Notes: a model not told the origin generated them from the letters alone. DNA of 64,000 nt from Tichowtungia sp964398915 (GCA_964398915.1 CAYNOR010000002.1:186001-250000); one strand, 5' to 3'; counted from the stretch's first letter, positions 17,039 to 24,316 are shown. Numbers and translations are program-made.

Positions 17039-17138
17039 GTTCAGCAGCTTTCCTTTTGTCGCGCCGATCCAGAATCAAACCGACCAGCCCGATCACCAAA
17101 GTAACGATGATTGAGCTGACGGTGCCAATGCCGTTCAT
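16944..17138 (-). CDS. Small N-terminally anchored basic protein (i-spanin-like position)
   Basis: 64 residues from the ATG at 17138, which overlaps the TGA of the preceding gene (ATGA). One N-terminal membrane segment (SSIIVTLVIGLVGLIL) is followed by a highly charged tail rich in Arg and Lys (RRDKRKAAERENTEH, RRARKRVRELRKKAG). The topology resembles an i-spanin, or a small phage coat/assembly protein. No family was recognised. Confidence 0.6.
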   Translation of the reverse strand: MNGIGTVSSIIVTLVIGLVGLILDRRDKRKAAERENTEHPANPDGLRRARKRVRELRKKAGIDV

Positions 17139-17311
17139 TTTTGTGCTGAATCCTTGGCAAAGACCAATCCGACGCAAGCGATAGCCGCCGGAATTATGAT
17201 TTGCCAGTTGGCTACCGTTTCAGGGTTGCCGTCTAACATCGCCTGCCCCTGCATCGCTGCAAGGCTTAAAAGGCCCAGCAGAGCCGCCGCCGTTGTTTTC
17301 CAGTTTTTCAT
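17135..17311 (-). CDS. Small signal-peptide plus single-TM protein (candidate coat protein or holin)
   Basis: 58 residues from the ATG at 17311, with GGAAC just upstream. A signal-like N-terminus (KTTAAALLGLLSLAAMQGQA) is followed by a short acidic stretch (LDGNPETVANW), a membrane segment (IIIPAAIACVGLVFA) and a short lysine-bearing tail. That order is the one seen in filamentous phage major coat proteins, but holins can look similar. It overlaps both neighbours by 4 bp. Confidence 0.6.
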   Translation of the reverse strand: MKNWKTTAAALLGLLSLAAMQGQAMLDGNPETVANWQIIIPAAIACVGLVFAKDSAQK

Positions 17312-17460
17312 TCGTGTTCCTTTCCGCATTTCGTATGCAGTGATTTGTCCAACAGGTGAGTCATAAAAAGGTTCAAATTGTCCCTGATGCAGTTGAGTTG
17401 CCAGACCCCTACAGCGCCCATGAACGCCATGCAAACAAGCACTATAGATTCGACGCTCAT
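17308..17460 (-). CDS. 50-residue membrane protein of the phage operon
   Basis: Too short for usual gene calling. The ATG at 17460 overlaps the stop of the upstream gene (ATGA) and its own TGA (17308-17310) overlaps the ATG of the next gene, exactly filling a 146-bp gap. The product starts MSVESIVLVCMAFMGAVGVW, a single membrane segment, and ends with a charged tail (LDKSLHTKCGKEHE). The chain of 4-bp overlaps is the main evidence that it is real. Function unknown. Confidence 0.65.
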   Translation of the reverse strand: MSVESIVLVCMAFMGAVGVWQLNCIRDNLNLFMTHLLDKSLHTKCGKEHE

Positions 17461-17705
17461 TTTTTAAGTTTCCGGATAAGCACAACAGCAAGAATCACAC
17501 CGCCGATTATTGCCGGCCAGCGAAGTATGTCCCATGTAGAAGGCCCACCGTCTGGCGTGTTTGAATCGAGCGCAATTTGACCTTCGGCATTTGAATATAA
17601 AACCCAGCGCGGCTGAGTTTTGCCGCCGCTCGCGAAGTTGGCATCTGTATAAACATAAACGTCCCCGTTTGCGAGGGTTTCCTTGTCGCCAATTTTAGCC
17701 ATCAT
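17457..17705 (-). CDS. Small C-terminally anchored protein of the phage operon
   Basis: 82 residues from the first of two consecutive ATGs (17705; ATGA overlap with the upstream stop). An N-terminal polar domain (IGDKETLANGDVYVYTDANF, SGGKTQPRWVLYSNAEGQIA) precedes a C-terminal membrane segment (ILRWPAIIGGVILAVVLI) and basic RKLKK end. Such tail anchors with positive cytoplasmic ends are typical of filamentous phage structural proteins before assembly. No known family was recognised. Confidence 0.62.
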   Translation of the reverse strand: MMAKIGDKETLANGDVYVYTDANFASGGKTQPRWVLYSNAEGQIALDSNTPDGGPSTWDILRWPAIIGGVILAVVLIRKLKK

Positions 17706-18052
17706 GCCGCCCGCCTTGCCTTTGAAGATACTTTTGCCAGCTTCGGCAGCATTACGTAAGCCGTGGCCACCAGCCCCAGCACAAGGGCTAGTTTCAGCCC
17801 GGCACCCATGCCGGAAAAGTAGCCCCCTACCCCGCTCCAAAAAGAATCTTTACGCGCAGCACCAAGCCCCGCAATCGTTGCGCTCTCAAAGGTGTTCCCC
17901 TTGAGGCTATTTAACAGGGCGTTGCGTTGCTCAATCGGCAGAGAAACGTACTGATCCCATGTCAGCCCGGTTGCCCGGCTAATGGCCGCGCGTTTTTCTA
18001 GCGGCGAGAGATAGTCAAAATTTGAGGGAAGGCTCAAAGCGTCACCCCCCAC
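17702..18052 (-). CDS. Single-TM protein of the phage operon
   Basis: 116 residues from a GTG at 18052. A TTG at 18037 is an attractive alternative: it overlaps the upstream TGA (TTGA) like the other genes in this chain and has a G-rich stretch five bases upstream. The product has a helical N-terminal half (LSPLEKRAAISRATGLTWDQ) and a membrane segment near residue 90 (LKLALVLGLVATAYVML) followed by a basic tail. Function unknown. Confidence 0.6.
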   Translation of the reverse strand: MGGDALSLPSNFDYLSPLEKRAAISRATGLTWDQYVSLPIEQRNALLNSLKGNTFESATIAGLGAARKDSFWSGVGGYFSGMGAGLKLALVLGLVATAYVMLPKLAKVSSKARRAA

Positions 18053-18366
18053 CGCTGAAACTGTTCAATCAGGTCTTTAGCCATTTCTTCCGCTTTCGCG
18101 ATGTCTGTTTTTGCCACGTTGCGGATGATCCTTATCCGACCGTGAAGATAGTTTTCCGGAGCGGTTTTATGCCGGGTGATACGGTGCAGCATATGCGCTT
18201 CAAAGTCCGCCAGCCGGTTCAGGTTGTCAGCAAGTGAGGTCGATATAGGCTGAACGCTAAGCTGAATTACACTAAGCTGCTGAACAGACAATTCAACGGA
18301 CGGGGAAACGTCCTGAGCCTGAGCTGTGGACACTAAAAGAAAAAATGCTACCAGAAAGCGACGCAT
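18034..18366 (-). CDS. Secreted small protein of the phage operon
   Basis: 110 residues. MRRFLVAFFLLVSTAQAQ is a Sec signal peptide with a cleavable AQA. The mature part begins with a Ser/Val/Gln-rich stretch (SVQQLSVIQLSVQPIST) and continues as a charged helical region (AKTDIAKAEEMAKDLIEQFQ). The ATG shares one base with the TAA of the upstream gene (TAATG). No family was recognised. Confidence 0.65.
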   Translation of the reverse strand: MRRFLVAFFLLVSTAQAQDVSPSVELSVQQLSVIQLSVQPISTSLADNLNRLADFEAHMLHRITRHKTAPENYLHGRIRIIRNVAKTDIAKAEEMAKDLIEQFQRWGVTL

Positions 18367-18872
18367 TATAGCCCTTTCAGCTTTAGCAGTTCGCCTTTCA
18401 CTTTAGACAGTGCCGCGGAAGAATGTTCGTTAAGTTCCACGTTTTTCAGAACGAGTTCGTAAAAGGCAATGCACTGCTCTTTTGTTGCGACCGTTGTGTC
18501 GAATTTCTGCCAATACAGAGGCAGCATCCAGTTAAAGCCGTGAAGACGGACTAGAAGCTCATTGCAAAGTTCACCCCTTGGAATACTTCCGACCTTTAGC
18601 CTCAAATACACGTTTTCGCTAAGGTTCGATGAAACGCTTTCAATAAATGCCAGTCTGTTTTCTTTTGGCATCGACGAGACGGCTACGAAGTAGCAGCTAT
18701 TTGTTTCGGCCTGAGTTGTCGCGATCGGCAGCAGGGCCAATACGGCAGCAGCGTCACCCTTTAAGGCGTTCAGTTGGTTGTTATAACTTAATTCGCCCGG
18801 CTCTTGAGCCCCGCAAATAAACGCAAAAAATACTACCACACCAACAAACACGTTTTTCATCACAGTCTTCAT
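18366..18872 (-). CDS. Secreted protein of the phage operon
   Basis: 168 residues. A Sec signal peptide (VFVGVVVFFAFICGAQ) is followed by a helical mature domain with three cysteines. AGGAGAT directly before the ATG at 18872 gives a strong start. No lysozyme, amidase or adhesin motif is visible. Its export fits a filamentous phage minor coat or periplasmic accessory role, which is inferred. Confidence 0.65.
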   Translation of the reverse strand: MKTVMKNVFVGVVVFFAFICGAQEPGELSYNNQLNALKGDAAAVLALLPIATTQAETNSCYFVAVSSMPKENRLAFIESVSSNLSENVYLRLKVGSIPRGELCNELLVRLHGFNWMLPLYWQKFDTTVATKEQCIAFYELVLKNVELNEHSSAALSKVKGELLKLKGL

Positions 18873-18891
18873 ATCTCCTATTCTCCTTTTT

Positions 18892-19809
18892 TTAATTAAT
18901 TAACGCGCCAGCAACCGGCACAACATCCACCCATTCCACGTCACAATTGAACCAAACGGGGTTGCCGCTAAGGTCCCGGTAGAAATCAACCCCGTTAGAT
19001 AGCACGCACATCCATTTAATGTTTGGGTTCCCCGGTTTCATCCAGTGAACCCATTCAGGTTTTTTTGATGGGTAAAATTCGACAGCGACGGCATTGTTTT
19101 CCGATGACTCCATGACAGAACCGGACAGGCTAACAACCGGCAGCGGCTGGTAAACTGGGGCTGGCTGGCTGTATAGTCCGCTGGTAAAACTGAAAAACGT
19201 GTCATTATCTTGACCAGTGTCAGCATCATAGGATTGAAGCTCCCACGTTATACCGTCGCTCGAATAATAATAGGCCTGCCTCTTTCCATCAGTGGAATAC
19301 CACTGATAGTTTGGGAACCCTTCAGGCCCGATGCCGTTAAAAGGAGCCTCAATGCCGTATAGTTCGTACCGCGGGAGCCGAACGGATGCCGGGTGCATTA
19401 CAAGTAATACCTCGGGGTCATTCCAGTCTACGGCCGTCATCACCAAATTCGTGACTGGATATAAATGATTTTCAATCCTTTTCACGTTATCAGGCCAAGG
19501 CAGCGAAACATTCTGATAAAAGACCGTCCCGTCTGTGTCCAGGTTGGGGTGTTCAACGCCTCCAGAGCTTGAAAATATATAAACGATTGGATCTGAATTC
19601 GTTGATGCCTGATCAATGGCTTTTATTACAAAGTCGCAATATTTCAGCGAGGCCAGCGAATTTCTGACCGATGTCAACCCTTCAAATATCGGCGGCTCAA
19701 CATGCGGAATTAAAATTCTAGGCTGAGTTTTATACGGTACGTTAAATATCCCGGACTGACCAAATGCCGCCCCGGTAAAAAGTACCGAAAGAATGAGCAA
19801 CTTTTTCAT
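18892..19809 (-). CDS. Large secreted protein of the phage operon (candidate adsorption/minor coat protein)
   Basis: 305 residues. A Sec signal (MKKLLILSVLFTGAAFGQ) is followed by a mainly beta, aromatic- and Pro-rich domain. It is the largest exported product of the element and holds the position where filamentous phages often keep the receptor-binding (pIII-like) protein. Against that, no C-terminal membrane anchor is visible. The ATG shares its A with the stop of the upstream frame (TAATG). Confidence in a real gene is high, in the role low. Confidence 0.62.
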   Translation of the reverse strand: MKKLLILSVLFTGAAFGQSGIFNVPYKTQPRILIPHVEPPIFEGLTSVRNSLASLKYCDFVIKAIDQASTNSDPIVYIFSSSGGVEHPNLDTDGTVFYQNVSLPWPDNVKRIENHLYPVTNLVMTAVDWNDPEVLLVMHPASVRLPRYELYGIEAPFNGIGPEGFPNYQWYSTDGKRQAYYYSSDGITWELQSYDADTGQDNDTFFSFTSGLYSQPAPVYQPLPVVSLSGSVMESSENNAVAVEFYPSKKPEWVHWMKPGNPNIKWMCVLSNGVDFYRDLSGNPVWFNCDVEWVDVVPVAGALIN

Positions 19810-20074
19810 TATGCAATCTTCAGAATATTGACAACGGAAACAGTTGTCGGCCCTGTTTCTGCTTTGAAACAGACCGCGCCCCAGCAGTTGATTACCGCCG
19901 CGCCATCGGGATATATAACAAGACCGCGCTTGGTTGCGGGATCTGTACTCGCATCACCGTGGAAACGACCTTGTTGCGGGCCGCGATGTAATAACTTTGA
20001 ATTTCAGTCCACACGACCATGCCAAGCACGACCGGCAGAACGATCCAGAACCATTTCGTAAGCGTCTTCTTCAT
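19809..20074 (-). CDS. Membrane-anchored protein interrupted by an apparent -1 frameshift
   Basis: The ATG at 20074, preceded by AGGAG, opens a frame with an N-terminal membrane segment (WFWIVLPVVLGMVVWTE) that stops at 19892-19894 after 60 codons. A second frame, open from 20003 with no start codon, encodes a protein-like stretch (ATKRGLVIYPDGAAVINCWG, KAETGPTTVSVVNILKIA) and ends in a TAATG overlap with the next gene. A -1 shift near 19945-19970 (around GTCGTTTCC) would join them into a protein of about 88 residues. This may be a programmed frameshift, a disabling mutation or a sequencing error. Confidence 0.5.
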
Positions 20075-20274
20075 CTTTCCCCTTCTCCTTTTGTTTTTCG
20101 GCCCGGATGCACCATGCAGCCGAAAGCCAAACGGGTATTTACATGGGATAATTGTTTCACGAAAAAAGGCCGCACGGAAAATTCCGTGTATTTTTATGAG
20201 CAAAAAAAAGCAACCCATTCCTAGGGAACGAGTTGCTACAGACGTTTTTTTTTAGCGCGCGGAAAATTCCGCGA

Positions 20275-20595
20275 TTATATGGCTAACTGGAGCTTTTCGC
20301 AGACGAATGAGTTGAGACTCTTATGGCTTCGTTTTGCCTGAATTGATAGTTCACGATGAAGTTCCGGCGTTGCCCTGATAATCAAATTTCCAGAATAGGG
20401 CCGCGCCGGTTCAATATGCTCTTTTTTGCAAAAATCAAGATAGACGTCCACAGACCCAATAAAGGCTTTTTTTAGTTGAGAAACAGTTTTTCCCTGAAAG
20501 GTTATTACATGGGCAACATTGATTACCTCGCCGTGAAAAATACCAGCTTCATCATCATACTCTGCGTGTCCAACAAATCCCTTATATTGCATCAT
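20275..20595 (-). CDS. hicB: HicB-family antitoxin
   Basis: 106 residues. The N-terminal HicB-type domain (YKGFVGHAEYDDEAGIFHGE, SVDVYLDFCKKEHIEP) precedes a ribbon-helix-helix DNA-binding end (LIIRATPELHRELSIQAKRS, KSLNSFVCEKL). It neutralises HicA and represses the pair. The start overlaps the hicA stop (ATGA). HicAB pairs on prophages often stabilise the element. Confidence 0.88.
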   Translation of the reverse strand: MMQYKGFVGHAEYDDEAGIFHGEVINVAHVITFQGKTVSQLKKAFIGSVDVYLDFCKKEHIEPARPYSGNLIIRATPELHRELSIQAKRSHKSLNSFVCEKLQLAI

Positions 20596-20846
20596 GGCTT
20601 AACTCCCGCGCTTAACAAAAACCTTCTAAATGACTTCAATGCACCCTTGTCTGTTTCTTTTCGCGGGTGTGGCCGGTGAAATACCGCCGGAACGCCATTC
20701 AATTTAAAAACCACACGCGACCCCGACCCTTCTTTTATCTCTCCACCCAGCCCCGCAACCAGACTTTCTACGTCCTTCCACAAAACATTTGATCGAACAG
20801 GGTTTTCAAAAACACTATCTACTGTCTTTTTATGCTTCGAGTTCAT
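20592..20846 (-). CDS. hicA: HicA-family toxin (mRNA interferase)
   Basis: 84 residues from the ATG at 20846; a longer GTG start at 20867 would overlap the preceding gene. The double-stranded-RNA-binding-like fold shows GSGSRVVFKLNGVPAVFHRP followed by HPRKETDKGALKSFRRFLLS, matching the HicA subgroup that pairs with this HicB type. It cleaves mRNA when free of HicB. It lies 4 bp after the small helix-turn-helix gene. Confidence 0.85.
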   Translation of the reverse strand: MNSKHKKTVDSVFENPVRSNVLWKDVESLVAGLGGEIKEGSGSRVVFKLNGVPAVFHRPHPRKETDKGALKSFRRFLLSAGVKP

Positions 20847-20850
20847 AGTA

Positions 20851-21042
20851 TCACTTTCTGATAGCACTGCAACTTGTTTTTACAAGGCTACCACGGCACA
20901 TAGACCTGCGCAAGTCGGCCATCATTCGCCGTGCATAATCAGGCGTTGAGTTAATTAGCTCTGCAACATCCGCCGGTTCCCAGCTTTCGCCGTCAACGAT
21001 TGCCATCAGAATTTTAAACTTATCCACCGCCTTTTTAGCCAC
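20851..21042 (-). CDS. Small putative DNA-binding protein
   Basis: 63 residues. The segment AKKAVDKFKILMAIVDGESW then EPADVAELINSTPDYARRMM looks like a short winged-helix or helix-turn-helix unit (PADVAELINSTPDYARR as helices 2-3). It sits three bases after the ATPase gene and just before hicA, so it could be a phage regulator or part of the toxin-antitoxin operon. The family was not recognised. Confidence 0.5.
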   Translation of the reverse strand: MAKKAVDKFKILMAIVDGESWEPADVAELINSTPDYARRMMADLRRSMCRGSLVKTSCSAIRK

Positions 21043-21045
21043 GAC

Positions 21046-21612
21046 TCAAACCCTCCGAAAGCGTTCACCGATCATTTCCCATGACTTCCCGTAATGCGCC
21101 GCATCGTAAACGCCTTCACGCATGATGAAGCACCCTTGACGCATCGTTTCAGAGGCGGTTTGAAGGAATTCATCCCCGTAAGAGTCCGCCAATATCTGCG
21201 CATCGTCTGGACGCTGTTTGAATGAAATGCAGTTGTCGCAGGCATTGCGGACGTTCGGCGGCACCATCTTTGCCCGTTGCACCTGAACAAACACTTCCAC
21301 GCCGTATGCCGGCCATTGATTCAGCATCACGCGCAATTCATTCGGGTTGCTTTGCTGAAAGTCCGCTGCTTCATCAATCATGATGATGCACGGCCTGTCA
21401 TTCCGTACCCGATCCGCGTACTCAAAGAAAGACAGCGCAGCCATTGAAACGAAGTTGACCAGCGGTTTGACTCCCAAAAGCTCTGCCTCTTTCGGTGTCC
21501 AGTAGAGAACCGGAACGCCTTTTGCCCGGTAACGCTCCGCAAGGCCGCGCATCAGCATCCCTTTTCCGCTCCTAGGCATACCGCAAACCAAATAATTTCC
21601 TTTATGCAGCAT
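21046..21612 (-). CDS. Short P-loop ATPase of the Zot/FtsK-HerA packaging-assembly class
   Basis: 188 residues from the ATG at 21612, favoured by GGAAGGGGG seven bases upstream; an ATG at 21636 adds eight residues. Walker A is GMPRSGKG (residues 11-18) and Walker B IIMIDEA (about 76-82). A conserved VQRAKMVPPNVRNACD then SFKQ resembles the segment after the sensor in Zot/pI and PRD1-P9-type ATPases. Filamentous phage pI/Zot proteins normally continue into a membrane segment and periplasmic domain; this one does not. It overlaps the end of the previous gene. Confidence 0.75.
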   Translation of the reverse strand: MLHKGNYLVCGMPRSGKGMLMRGLAERYRAKGVPVLYWTPKEAELLGVKPLVNFVSMAALSFFEYADRVRNDRPCIIMIDEAADFQQSNPNELRVMLNQWPAYGVEVFVQVQRAKMVPPNVRNACDNCISFKQRPDDAQILADSYGDEFLQTASETMRQGCFIMREGVYDAAHYGKSWEMIGERFRRV

Positions 21613-22375
21613 CGAGAGCCCCCTTCCCTGCTTCATTCGCTGGCTTTGACGATGTTCGCCGCTCTTTCCACCGCTTCAACAGGCCAAATAGCCCGCCGCC
21701 CGCGTCAAACCGATCCCCACCCTCGACAGTTACGATGTCAGTTGCAAAGATGTGAGCCAGTACGATCCACGGCGCAACGGCCATTAACCCGCCCGGAACC
21801 TGCCGTTCATAGTTGAGCAGTCCGTTTACAATGCGCGGGCGGCGGTGTTTATCCCATCCACGAATAAATTTCCCGCCGCGAACGATGTACCCGGTACCGG
21901 CGTACAAGTCCGCAATACATTCCGCGTTTGTTCGACTGATTGATTCATTCACCTGAACCGCTGCCTGTGCTTCGCAAACGTCTTGCGGCGTTTCCGGCTC
22001 TTTCGGAAGCAGCTTCAACAAAGGATCAAGAATCAGACGCACCGGATTTTCTTCGCCGGGTGTCAGCATCTTGACTTTTCCCCGCGCATTGAAGTCCGGG
22101 GAGCCGTCCGCCTTCACTTTGTGGATCGAAGGATCAAACGACCGGCCCTTATGATCCTGAATATGAGCGTAATCCTTCGGGTCAACGCGCAGAACCTTTG
22201 CCTTTCCTGCTTCATTCGGTGCTTCATTCGGTGAAGCAGTCCGTGATTCATTCCGTGCTTCATTCTGCCTGAATGAAGCTGATTCAGCGGCGTTTTTGCG
22301 TGCTTCAATAAGCACTGGTTCAGCTTGAGGAGGTGCGGAAGCAATACGGTCAAGAAGTGCAGCCCCGCTTTCCAC
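21602..22375 (-). CDS. Phage-element protein with NEA repeats and a hydrophobic segment
   Basis: 257 residues from a GTG at 22375. The N-terminal 60 residues are low-complexity with a four-residue repeat (NEARNESRTASPNEAPNEAG). A middle domain (VLRVDPKDYAHIQDHKGRSF) leads to a hydrophobic stretch near residue 200 (GGLMAVAPWIVLAHIFATDI) and a basic amphipathic end (LFGLLKRWKERR). Because the next gene is an ATPase lacking its usual membrane part, this protein could supply the membrane anchor of a split assembly machine. That is conjecture. Confidence 0.58.
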   Translation of the reverse strand: MESGAALLDRIASAPPQAEPVLIEARKNAAESASFRQNEARNESRTASPNEAPNEAGKAKVLRVDPKDYAHIQDHKGRSFDPSIHKVKADGSPDFNARGKVKMLTPGEENPVRLILDPLLKLLPKEPETPQDVCEAQAAVQVNESISRTNAECIADLYAGTGYIVRGGKFIRGWDKHRRPRIVNGLLNYERQVPGGLMAVAPWIVLAHIFATDIVTVEGGDRFDAGGGLFGLLKRWKERRTSSKPANEAGKGALDAA

Positions 22376-22439
22376 TGTGGCGGAATCAAGTCCGACAGCA
22401 TCCGGTTTAATTGGTTAGATTGGTTCATTCATTCATTCA
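22211..22439. repeat. Cluster of GAATGAA heptamers with 12-bp spacing, plus a TGAA tetranucleotide run
   Basis: The heptamer TTCATTC (GAATGAA on the coding strand) occurs at 22211, 22223, 22247 and 22259, and as GAATGAA on the + strand at 22271, all on a 12-bp grid. Three overlapping copies occur at 22424-22438 as a tetranucleotide run. The first group encodes the NEAx repeat. The tetranucleotide run lies just upstream of the GTG start and overlaps possible ATG starts. Confidence 0.7.
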
Positions 22440-22494
22440 CTCCGGTTTTTCCAATGCTTGGAAGTTTCAGTTCCAAGCATTGGAAGGTTTTTAA

Positions 22495-22884
22495 TTAAAA
22501 CGGTATGCCTCCGCCTTCATGCTGCGCCGGTGCATCTGCGTCGGTCGGTTCCGGTTTGCCGGGCGCACGGTGCAGGAATTCGACCCGGTTCGCCCGGATC
22601 GTTACCTTCGAGCGTTTTTCCTTTTGTTCGGTTTCCAACTGGTCAAGCTGCAAAGAGCCTTCCACGATCACCGGCGATCCCTTGCCCATGTATTCCGCAA
22701 GGCTTTCAGCCTGCTTTCCCCATACGGTAAATTCAAAGAAATGCACTTTTTCCCGAATTTCACAGGCGGCGTTTTTGAAGCGTTCATTCAACGCTATTCC
22801 ACAATCGCAAACGGCCAAGCCTGACGGCGTGTGTCTTAGTTCCGGTTCGCGTGTGAGATTTCCCTTAATTGCTACTATGTTCAT
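22495..22884 (-). CDS. ssb: Phage-encoded single-stranded DNA-binding protein
   Basis: 129 residues. The OB fold opens MNIVAIKGNLTREPELRHTP, then FEFTVWGKQAESLAEYMGKG and GSPVIVEGSLQLDQLE, matching bacterial/phage SSB. The C-terminal tip GGGIPF keeps the IPF end but replaces the usual acidic DDD with glycines. It coats replicating single-stranded phage DNA. It overlaps the end of the initiator gene by 20 bp. Confidence 0.92.
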   Translation of the reverse strand: MNIVAIKGNLTREPELRHTPSGLAVCDCGIALNERFKNAACEIREKVHFFEFTVWGKQAESLAEYMGKGSPVIVEGSLQLDQLETEQKEKRSKVTIRANRVEFLHRAPGKPEPTDADAPAQHEGGGIPF

Positions 22885-24316
22885 TGCTTATCTTTCTGTT
22901 TTTGCGTTCCGCCATTTCCTCAAGTTCCCGATCTATGGCGTTGTAGTCAGGAACTACCGGCATTTTCCACCGGCCCGATTGTGCCGCCGTTGCGCGTAGC
23001 ATTTGAGCGCACCAACGGCCAAAGCCTTCATAATTTTCAAAACTGTATTTCACAGGGGCCGCCGTTTCTTTCCACGGTATGGAATAGCCCCTGTTCGCCG
23101 CCGCCGCTTCCAATACGCCAAGGGCCTGTTTCAGCAGCGTTTCTACATCCGCCTTGTCTGGGTCGATCTGGATCAACGGCTCCGGTTTGGAAAACTGTTC
23201 CATGAATACGGTTTGAACGAATTTCCAATATTCGGAAGTTTCATTTAATTCGCTGTGCTTTTCGTGCGGACGGCGTTTTAAAAACCGGAACCAGCGGGCC
23301 GTGCCTTCCACGCCGGTCAAATAGCCAAGAATGTCCCGCGCATACCACATCAGCGAATCAAAGTCCGTAACGCCGTATTCTTTCAACCAGTCCCGCCGAC
23401 ATTGGAATTCAACGCGAACAGCTCTTTCCGGTTCAACGCCGTTCCAGCGTTTTTCAATCATATGCTGATACTTAGCCGGGGCACCCCGCAAAGCGGACGC
23501 TTGCATTTCCGCCAACTTATCGTAAATGCGCAGCACGATAGGCCCAGAGCCGAAATAAAGGGAAACCCCGTTTGACTGGTCGGGATGGTGCCGGTTTGCC
23601 CGACAAGCCCAGCGGCGGCGCAAATAGGCGTGATGAAAGGTTGCCATGTCAAATCCGGGGAAATCCGCACAGAAATCGGCCCGTGAGACACTTTCTTTAT
23701 GTATGGCGCATCCGAACCCCTCCAGAAGCCCCCGCGCCGCCTTGTAGGCTTCCACGGCCCCGCCCGGATAAACAAGACAGCGTTCGCCGCTGATCTCGAT
23801 TTTCACGTTTGGCCAGTCGCCGGAATATTTCGGGGAGTCGGCAATCAGCAGCACGCAGTCCGCCCGTTCGATTTTATATTTGCAGTATTTCACGCCGCCG
23901 ATCTTGCCGCCGCCCGGGTGAATTTTACCAAGGCCGTCCGGCAGTTCTTGCGCTTCACCAGCCTCTTGCGCCCGTTCGTGATATTCAGCCAGCATCAGCC
24001 CCAAGTCGAACCGCGCTGGGACTGAATCTTGCAGCTTTAAATTTTTACCGGGGAAAGCCTCTTCGAATTCGCGCTTTTCCTGTTCGCTAACCGCCTGACC
24101 TTTCCAAAGTTTCCATTCGACTTGATAATTCAATGTTAACGCGTCCAGTCCTGCCCAATATTGGGGTGTTACGGGGTTTAGACCCCCCATGTTATACAGG
24201 TTGGGGGGAGAACCGGACGGAGAACGGCCTACAATGGCATCAAAACGCCTCCCGGCATCAAGTGCCGTTTGAACATCTTCAAACGTTTTGATGCAGCCCT
24301 CATCGGCTATGCTCAA
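22865..24316 (-). CDS. Rolling-circle replication initiator (Rep_trans / phage gene II-like)
   Basis: 483 residues from a TTG at 24316; an ATG at 24190 (codon 43, MGGLNPVTPQYWAGLDALTL) is an alternative. SRADFCADF (211-219), LYFGSGPIVLRIYDK (253-267) and RVEFQCRR (301-308) match the Rep_trans family of nicking initiators used by filamentous phages, plasmids and ICEs. It would nick the plus-strand origin and start rolling-circle replication. It is the first gene of the phage transcription unit, with ssb overlapping its end. Confidence 0.82.
   Translation of the reverse strand: MSIADEGCIKTFEDVQTALDAGRRFDAIVGRSPSGSPPNLYNMGGLNPVTPQYWAGLDALTLNYQVEWKLWKGQAVSEQEKREFEEAFPGKNLKLQDSVPARFDLGLMLAEYHERAQEAGEAQELPDGLGKIHPGGGKIGGVKYCKYKIERADCVLLIADSPKYSGDWPNVKIEISGERCLVYPGGAVEAYKAARGLLEGFGCAIHKESVSRADFCADFPGFDMATFHHAYLRRRWACRANRHHPDQSNGVSLYFGSGPIVLRIYDKLAEMQASALRGAPAKYQHMIEKRWNGVEPERAVRVEFQCRRDWLKEYGVTDFDSLMWYARDILGYLTGVEGTARWFRFLKRRPHEKHSELNETSEYWKFVQTVFMEQFSKPEPLIQIDPDKADVETLLKQALGVLEAAAANRGYSIPWKETAAPVKYSFENYEGFGRWCAQMLRATAAQSGRWKMPVVPDYNAIDRELEEMAERKNRKISNEHSSN
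24183..24208. promoter_or_regulatory. GC-rich hairpin around the alternative rep start
   Basis: CCCCCCA (24183-24189) and TGGGGGG (24202-24208) can form a 7-bp stem with a 12-nt loop. The stem includes the ATG at 24190-24188 of the shorter rep start. It may regulate translation or form the nick site hairpin of a rolling-circle origin; neither is shown. Confidence 0.4.

Noticed and set aside
20592..21042. HicA plus the 63-codon gene as a three-gene toxin system
   Set aside because: The small gene is close to hicA but HicAB is complete without it; evidence is spacing only.
22114..22428. 104-codon ORF antiparallel in frame to the NEA-repeat gene (many MKH units)
   Set aside because: It arises from the same 12-bp repeat read in another frame and has no domain; the overlapping 257-residue frame is better supported by its position between ssb and the ATPase.
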